Below are positions 22,853-27,424 of a stretch of 27,424 bases of DNA, in pieces. This stretch comes from CSP1-4 sp036559965 (lineage in GTDB: Bacteria > Chloroflexota > Limnocylindria > Limnocylindrales > CSP1-4). The stretch covers positions 1-27,424 of the forward strand of contig DATBSD010000171.1 in the NCBI GenBank assembly GCA_036559965.1, written 5' to 3'. The notes under the pieces are model-generated. The model saw nothing but the letters and a program-made list of their open reading frames with translations, was not told the DNA's origin and did no database searches. Numbering within the stretch: the first letter of the stretch is position 1; each line of letters opens with the position of its first letter. The translations under genes were made by a program, and so were the position numbers.

Positions 22853-25807
22853 TCAGACCGCTTCGGCAGCCAGGGGCGTCATCGCCTCCCAGTCGTCGCC
22901 GACTTTGACACCGACATCGAGGGGGACATCGAGCGGCATGGCGCCGGCCATCGTCGCTCGGACGAGTTCGGCCGTCTCGGCGACCACGTCGCGCGGCACC
23001 TCGAGCAGCAGCTCGTCGTGCACCTGGAGGAGGACCCGCGCGGGCGAGCCGGCCGCGCGGAGACGTTCATCGACCCGGATCATGGCGATCTTCATGATGT
23101 CCGCGGCGGTGCCCTGGATGGGCATGTTGATGGCCATCCGCTCGCCTGCCGCGCGCAGGTTCGGGTTGCGCTGCTGGAGCTCCGGGATCCAGCGCCGACG
23201 GCCGAGCAGCGTCGTGACGTAGCCCTGCTGGCGTGCCACGTCCTTGATGTGGAGCATGTAGTAGCTGATGCCCGAATAGCTCGAGAAGTAGGCATTGATG
23301 AACGCCTGCGCCTCGGCGCGCGGGATGTTGGCGCGGCTGGACAGCCCGAAGTCGCTCATGCCGTAGGCGATGCCGAAGTTGACCATCTTGGCCATCGAGC
23401 GCTCGTCGGCCGTGACGTCGGCCGGGTCCTTGTGGAGCACGGTGGCCGCCGTCTCGCGGTGGATGTCGGCCTTGCGCGCGAAGGCGTCCTTGAGGGCTGC
23501 GTCGCCTGAGACGTGGGCCAGGATGCGCAGCTCGATCTGGCTGTAGTCGGCGGCCAGCAGGGTCGTGCCGGGAAGGCCGGCCACGAAGGCCCGCCGGATG
23601 CGCCGGCCGAGGTCGCTCCGGATGGGGATGTTCTGGAGGTTCGGGTCGGACGAGCTCAGCCGGCCGGTGGCCGCGACGGCCTGGTGGAACGTCGTGTGCA
23701 GGCGGCCCGTGCCGGGGTCGACGAGCAGCGGCAAGGCATCGACATACGTGCTCTTGAGCTTGGTGTAGACCCGCCAGTCGAGCAGCATGGGGATCATCGG
23801 GTGCGCCGGGCGCAGGTCCTCGAGCACGGTCGCGTCGGTCGAATAGCCGGTCTTCGTGCGCTTGCCACGCGGCAGGTCGAGCTCATAGAAGAGCACCTGC
23901 TCGAGCTGCTTGGGGCTGCCGAGGTTGAACTCGTGGCCGACGGCCTCGTAGATGCCGGCCTCGAGCCGCGCGATCTCGCTTGCGAACTCGGTCCTCAGCA
24001 GGTCCAGCGCGCCATGATCGAGCGCCACACCGGTCGCCTCCATGCCCGCCAGGACGGGCACGAGGGGCAACTCCAACTCGCCGTACAGGCGCCCCAGGTC
24101 GGCCTCATCGAGGGCCGGCTCGAGGCTCGCGCGGGCGGCCGCCACGGCGGCCGCCTCGAGCGCGGCATGGTCAAGGCCGCCCAGCGCGCCCGCCGGCGGC
24201 AGTTCGACCGCAAGTCGCTCGGCGGCGATATCGGTCAGCGTCTGACTGCGCAACGCGGCGTTGAGGATGTAGGCCGCGATCTGGGTGTCGAAGCCGACCG
24301 GCGGCAGGGTCGCGGCGTGGTCGATCGGCTCCGGCCCGCCGTCGGGCTGGCGACGCGCGAGCTCGGCCACGAGGACACGTTTGACGTCGTGGCCGGCGAG
24401 TGGCACCCGAGCCGCCGCGATGGCGGCCAGCAGCCGTGGTGCTTGCTCGCTGTCGGCGGCCAACAGCCGGCCGTCGTCCCCCTCGACCGCGAGGCCCAGG
24501 ATGGCGCCCCGCCGCGGACGTGGATCGTCGAGGGCGATGCCCACCGCGAGCGAGCGCTGGGTCGCGAGCCAGGCGGATGGATCGTCACCGGCGGTCAGTC
24601 GCTCGGCCAGTCGCGGATCGCGCAGCAGCGCCCGCAGGCGCCCGGCGGCGTCCGCTGGCGCCGCGGCCACGATCGTCGCGACCCCGTGGGCTCCGTCGAG
24701 CTGCCCGCTGCTGCCGTCCGCCGCATCGCGCGCGCCCTCGACCTCCGGGATGGACGCAGCCGGCACCGTGCCCGCGTCAGCGAGGGCCGCGAAGTCGAGC
24801 GTCAGCTGGAGGCCGCTGCCCTCCCCGCTCGCGTTGCGTCGCCCGCTGAGCACCCGCCCGGGCACGATGGCTGCCGGGATGGGCGAGGTGCCGTCCTCCT
24901 GACGGAGGAGCTCACCTGGCCCGAGCGGCGACTCCCCGTCGACCGCCGGCAGGCGCTCGACGAGCGATCGGAACTCGTACTCCCGGAAGAGGCGGATGAC
25001 CTCGGCGCGGTCGTAGCTGCCCAGCCCGCCAGAGGAGAGGTCGAGCTCGACCGGCAGATCCCGGTGGATGGTCACCAGCAGTCGGTTCGTGAGCACTTGC
25101 TCCCGGTGCTCGACGATCTTCTGGCGGAGCTTTTCGGGCGTGACGCGTTCGGGGTCGGCGTAGATGGCATCGAGCGACCCGTGATCGATGAGCAGCTTGG
25201 CGGCCGTCTTGTCGCCCACGCCGGGGATGCCCGGGATGTTGTCGGTCGTGTCGCCCTTGAGCGCCTTGAAGTCGATCATCTGCTCAGGCGTCAGGCCGTA
25301 GCGCTCGAAGACGGCCGTCGGGTCGTAGACGACGGTCTGCTGGACGCCGCCGCGCGTGGTCATGACCGACGTCCGGTCGCTCACGAGCTGGAGCATGTCG
25401 AGGTCGCCGGACACGATCGTGATCTCCAGATCCCGTGCCTCAGCCTGCCGGGCGAGCGTGCCGATGAGGTCGTCGGCCTCCCAACCCTCGAGCTGGTGGA
25501 TGGGGATGCGAAAGGCCTCGATGAGCTGGCGGACCTTGGGGAACTGGTCACGCAGGTCGTCGGGCATCTTGCGCCGTGTGGCCTTGTAGTCGGCGAACGC
25601 CTCGTGGCGATAGGTCGGCCCGGCAAGGTCGAAGCAGGCCATGACGTAGTCGGGTCGCACGTCCTGGAAGCCCCGCAGGACGATGCTCCAGAAGCCGAAG
25701 ACGGCGTTCACCAGCTCGCCGTGGCTGGTCGTCAGGGGGGTGTTGTAGAGCGCGAAGTAGGCCCGATAGATGAGCCCGTTGGCATCGAGCAGCATCAATC
25801 GCTCCAT
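22853..25807 (-). CDS. polA: DNA polymerase I, probably lacking active 3'-5' exonuclease
   Basis: 984 aa from ATG 25807. Gap filling in excision repair and Okazaki fragment processing. The 5' nuclease domain (1-290) has LLDANGLIYRAYFAL, ACFDLAGPTYRHE, GWEADDLIGTLA, SGDLDMLQLV and KGDTTDNIPGIPGVGDKTA, all acidic residues kept. The middle domain (about 360-580) lacks the FDTET and NxxxD exonuclease residues: the equivalents read LAVGIALDD and GHDVKRV, so proofreading is probably lost, as in Taq. The polymerase domain has motif A LLAADYSQIELRIL (D about 754), motif B RSMAKMVNFGIAYG (R about 803) and motif C LQVHDELLLEVP (HD about 930). An Ala/Gly/Ser-rich connector (about 300-400) replaces the usual linker. 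TACACT stands 7 nt before the ATG, a leaderless-type promoter within the anti-sigma/polA gap. Confidence 0.98.
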   Translation of the reverse strand: MERLMLLDANGLIYRAYFALYNTPLTTSHGELVNAVFGFWSIVLRGFQDVRPDYVMACFDLAGPTYRHEAFADYKATRRKMPDDLRDQFPKVRQLIEAFRIPIHQLEGWEADDLIGTLARQAEARDLEITIVSGDLDMLQLVSDRTSVMTTRGGVQQTVVYDPTAVFERYGLTPEQMIDFKALKGDTTDNIPGIPGVGDKTAAKLLIDHGSLDAIYADPERVTPEKLRQKIVEHREQVLTNRLLVTIHRDLPVELDLSSGGLGSYDRAEVIRLFREYEFRSLVERLPAVDGESPLGPGELLRQEDGTSPIPAAIVPGRVLSGRRNASGEGSGLQLTLDFAALADAGTVPAASIPEVEGARDAADGSSGQLDGAHGVATIVAAAPADAAGRLRALLRDPRLAERLTAGDDPSAWLATQRSLAVGIALDDPRPRRGAILGLAVEGDDGRLLAADSEQAPRLLAAIAAARVPLAGHDVKRVLVAELARRQPDGGPEPIDHAATLPPVGFDTQIAAYILNAALRSQTLTDIAAERLAVELPPAGALGGLDHAALEAAAVAAARASLEPALDEADLGRLYGELELPLVPVLAGMEATGVALDHGALDLLRTEFASEIARLEAGIYEAVGHEFNLGSPKQLEQVLFYELDLPRGKRTKTGYSTDATVLEDLRPAHPMIPMLLDWRVYTKLKSTYVDALPLLVDPGTGRLHTTFHQAVAATGRLSSSDPNLQNIPIRSDLGRRIRRAFVAGLPGTTLLAADYSQIELRILAHVSGDAALKDAFARKADIHRETAATVLHKDPADVTADERSMAKMVNFGIAYGMSDFGLSSRANIPRAEAQAFINAYFSSYSGISYYMLHIKDVARQQGYVTTLLGRRRWIPELQQRNPNLRAAGERMAINMPIQGTAADIMKIAMIRVDERLRAAGSPARVLLQVHDELLLEVPRDVVAETAELVRATMAGAMPLDVPLDVGVKVGDDWEAMTPLAAEAV

Positions 25808-25814
25808 GCCGGCG

Positions 25815-25820
25815 AGTGTA
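25815..25820 (-). promoter_or_regulatory. Predicted polA -10 (TACACT), leaderless start
   Basis: In the 37-bp gap before polA the minus strand reads GGGTACACT, then 7 nt (CGCCGGC), then ATG. There is no Shine-Dalgarno. This would uncouple polA transcription from the sigma/anti-sigma genes. Confidence 0.6.
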
Positions 25821-25844
25821 CCCGCCGAGCGTGGACCGGACCGG

Positions 25845-26636
25845 TCAGCGCAGGAGCGGGTCCTTGGTCAGTCGGCGCGCCAGGGCGACGACGATGAGCA
25901 GCGCGAGGCCGATGACGAGCAGGCCCACGCCGATCGGGATGACAGCGTCGACCGAATCCGTGGGTGCGGTCGTCTCGAGCGTCATCGCCTTGGTCGACGT
26001 GTCGGTGGCGCCAGCCCCGTCGGCGCTCGCATCGGGCTCGGCCCCGCCGCCCAGATCGGTCACACCAGCGGGCGCCGGCTCGGACGGCACGCCCAGCCCG
26101 ACGACCGGGCTGGCACCCGGAGCAGCAGACGCCTCCGCGCCGCCGGCGGCCTCGCCGACTACGTTGCGAGCGGCATCGTCGGCTACCTGAGCGGCCGGGG
26201 CGGCGACCGGGGCAGCGCCCGCGGCGCCGGAGAAGCTCGGCAAGACGGCCGTGGTGGCCATGATCAGGATGCCGAAGGTCATCGCCGCCGCGGCGAGCGG
26301 CTGGAGGACACGCAGGTCCGGGCTGGCGATCCGGCGCAGCAGCCGGGTGACGGCCGAGCCACGAAGTCGTTCGGCGTCCTCGGCCGTCAGCCGGAAGTCT
26401 CGATCGCGAGGGGGCGTCACCTCGACGCGCTGGATAGCACCCGAGATGCGGTGGATGTCGTCGACCAGCGCAGCGCAGCGGCGGCAGCGCGCGACGAGCG
26501 CCCGGGCATCGGCCTGTTCGGCGAGGGGCAGGTCGTCGCACGCGTAGGCGACGACGAGCTGCCGATCGTGGGCAGCGTGATCGTCGGGCATGGCCGAAGG
26601 GCTGGCGTGCGTCATCGAAGGTCTGACGTCAGCCAT
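25845..26636 (-). CDS. Probable transmembrane anti-sigma factor for the adjacent ECF sigma
   Basis: 263 aa from ATG 26636, which overlaps the sigma gene by 8 bp; ATG 26615 or 26591 are alternatives and none has a Shine-Dalgarno. The N-terminal cytoplasmic part has C33 in YACDDLPL and CRRC (C51, C54) with His20/His23 upstream, resembling the zinc-binding anti-sigma fold (ZAS), but Leu stands where the usual H-x3-C-x2-C motif has His. Amphipathic helices follow (about 83-105), then a first TM helix (about 113-133), about 95 residues of Ala/Gly/Pro/Ser/Thr-rich low-complexity extracytoplasmic sequence, and a second TM helix (about 232-253) ending in RRLTKDPLLR. The role is inferred from overlap with the sigma gene and the Cys/His N-terminus. 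The low-complexity loop carries no recognisable sensor domain. Confidence 0.72.
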   Translation of the reverse strand: MADVRPSMTHASPSAMPDDHAAHDRQLVVAYACDDLPLAEQADARALVARCRRCAALVDDIHRISGAIQRVEVTPPRDRDFRLTAEDAERLRGSAVTRLLRRIASPDLRVLQPLAAAAMTFGILIMATTAVLPSFSGAAGAAPVAAPAAQVADDAARNVVGEAAGGAEASAAPGASPVVGLGVPSEPAPAGVTDLGGGAEPDASADGAGATDTSTKAMTLETTAPTDSVDAVIPIGVGLLVIGLALLIVVALARRLTKDPLLR

Positions 26637-27303
26637 CGCGCAGGAGTTCCATCTCATCCGCGAGCAGGTCGCGGAGCGCCAGCCGCCCTCGATGGATGCG
26701 CGACTTGACGGTGCCCAGCGAGACCTCGGTGATGTCGGCGATCTCCTGGTAGTCGAAGCCCTCGACATCGAAGAGCAGGATCGCCCGTCGCTGATCGGCG
26801 GTGATCGCGCTCATCGCCACGGCGATGGCTCGCGCACGGGCGCGACGCGTGGCCAGCAGCTCGGGGTCGTCCTCGGGCCCGCTCGGGGGCTGCCAGCTGT
26901 CGTCCTCCCACTCGGGGTAGGGATCGGCGGGTCGGCGCTTGCGCGCACGCAGGACGTCCGTGGCCGCGTTGATGGCGATGCGCGAGAGCCATGCGCGAAA
27001 CGTCGTGCCGCGAAACCGGTCGAGGTTGCGAAAGGCGCTGAAGAAGGCTTCCTGGACCGCATCGGCGGCGACTTCGCGATCACGCACGACGCGGTAGGTC
27101 AGCCCGAAGAGCAGGTCCTGATAGTGGCCGACGAGCTCGTTGAAGGCGTCGAGGTCACCTGCCAGCGTGCGCTGCACGAGGCGCTGGTCACGCGCGGCAT
27201 CATCGCGTCGACGGCGCGCCGCCTCATCGAGGACCTCCGGCCCGGCGGACTCGTCCTGGACGGGCGCGTCGGGCGCGGTCGGCGCAGCAGGCTCGTCGAT
27301 CAC
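26629..27303 (-). CDS. ECF-type RNA polymerase sigma factor (sigma-70 family, RpoE-like)
   Basis: 224 aa from GTG 27303 with GGAGG 11 nt upstream. Region 2 (about 48-118): DAFNELVGHYQDLLFGLTYRVV, DAVQEAFFSAFRNLDRFRG, and TFRAWLSRIAINAATDVLRARKRR. An acidic/Trp-Pro linker (125-150) leads to region 4 (157-210), whose HTH is GFDYQEIADITEVSLGTVKSRIHRGRLALRDLL. No region 1 or 3 is present, as expected for ECF sigmas. The first 40 residues are a Pro/Ala/Glu-rich, then Arg-rich, extension not needed for the fold. It is coupled by an 8-bp overlap to the anti-sigma gene and lies directly upstream of polA-mutM. Which stress it answers and which promoters it reads are unknown. Confidence 0.95.
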   Translation of the reverse strand: MIDEPAAPTAPDAPVQDESAGPEVLDEAARRRRDDAARDQRLVQRTLAGDLDAFNELVGHYQDLLFGLTYRVVRDREVAADAVQEAFFSAFRNLDRFRGTTFRAWLSRIAINAATDVLRARKRRPADPYPEWEDDSWQPPSGPEDDPELLATRRARARAIAVAMSAITADQRRAILLFDVEGFDYQEIADITEVSLGTVKSRIHRGRLALRDLLADEMELLRDG

Positions 27304-27369
27304 GAACGGGTGGTCCTCCAGGTCAGGCGGGCATCGGCTGCGCGGCCTGGCGCGCTGGGCGGCGGGCGC

Positions 27370-27375
27370 AGTCTA
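27370..27375 (-). promoter_or_regulatory. Possible sigma-gene promoter (-10 TAGACT)
   Basis: Minus-strand TAGACT with TTGTAC 15 bp upstream (27391-27396 region). The spacing is short and the -35 match is limited to TTG. The leader would be about 60 nt with GGAGG near its end. This region overlaps the tRNA promoter of the other strand. Confidence 0.3.
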
Positions 27376-27391
27376 GCATCGGGTCCGGCCG

Positions 27392-27397
27392 TACAAT
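27392..27397 (+). promoter_or_regulatory. Predicted tRNA-Leu promoter -10 (TACAAT)
   Basis: TACAAT matches the consensus at five of six positions and is 9 nt before the first base of the tRNA. No convincing -35 is seen at 17 bp. Confidence 0.55.
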
Positions 27398-27406
27398 CCG
27401 CGCCTG

Positions 27407-27424
27407 GCCGAAGTGGCGGAACAG
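27407..27424 (+). tRNA. tRNA-Leu, first 18 nt (truncated by window end)
   Basis: GCCGAAGTGGCGGAACAG matches the acceptor strand, U8/G9 positions and D-stem start of bacterial leucine tRNAs, which typically begin GCCGAAGTGGCGGAA. The anticodon is outside the window, so the isoacceptor is unknown. Serine tRNAs begin differently (GGA...), so leucine is strongly favoured. Confidence 0.75.

Noticed and set aside
23513..25897. Plus-strand open frame of 794 codons opposite polA
   Set aside because: Antisense shadow of polA with the same compositional bias and no ribosome site or motif.
27304..27316. GAACGGGTGGTC just upstream of the sigma gene as a third SOS box
   Set aside because: One half-site is broken (GGTC instead of GTTC) and it lies between the ribosome site and the start codon, not at a promoter.

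Overview
This is a 27.4 kb, very GC-rich, gene-dense chromosomal window carrying housekeeping and DNA-repair genes. There are no insertion sequences, phage genes, integrases or CRISPR arrays. The gene content (polA-mutM-coaE order, type-2 PyrF, a short SecD followed by a separate SecF, an orphan CpaB, TolB-like beta-propeller protein, MerR-free ECF sigma/anti-sigma pair) and the Gram-positive-type SOS boxes fit a high-GC Chloroflexota lineage (Limnocylindria/Ellin6529-like). An actinobacterial-type genome is the main alternative. This assignment is inference: no rRNA is present.

Layout, left to right. (1) Minus strand, 1-8572: uvrC, then secD-secF-recJ-TolB-like protein-pyrF in a tight run, then a 5' fragment of tatA. 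(2) Plus strand, 8662-11020: a compact UvrD-like helicase followed by an unknown three-helix membrane protein. (3) Minus strand, 11017-18120: uvrB, a UPF0114/YqhA membrane protein, uvrA, a small conserved protein of unknown function, and a DedA-family protein. (4) Plus strand, 18421-19272: a lone cpaB. (5) Minus strand, 19322-27303: ECF sigma factor, anti-sigma factor, polA, mutM, an ABC-F ATPase and coaE. (6) Plus strand: the first 18 nt of a tRNA-Leu at the right edge.

Nucleotide excision repair is nearly complete here: uvrA, uvrB, uvrC, a UvrD-like helicase and polA for gap filling, with mutM for base excision repair and recJ for single-strand degradation. uvrA and uvrB each carry a perfect GAAC-N4-GTTC palindrome (LexA/SOS box type) at the -35 position of a plausible promoter. 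The uvrA box is built into the last four sense codons of yqhA.

The least expected regulatory signal is a recurrent start-site architecture. At uvrA, yqhA and the small unknown gene the sequence is CGGCTACNNT, then exactly 6 nt, then the start codon, with no properly spaced Shine-Dalgarno. polA (TACACT-N7-ATG) and secD (TATAGT-N8-ATG) look similar. This predicts leaderless mRNAs for about a third of the genes. cpaB, uvrB, the 10256 membrane protein and probably the sigma factor use ordinary Shine-Dalgarno sites. Intergenic space is minimal; the only gap of about 300 bp is between uvrB and cpaB.
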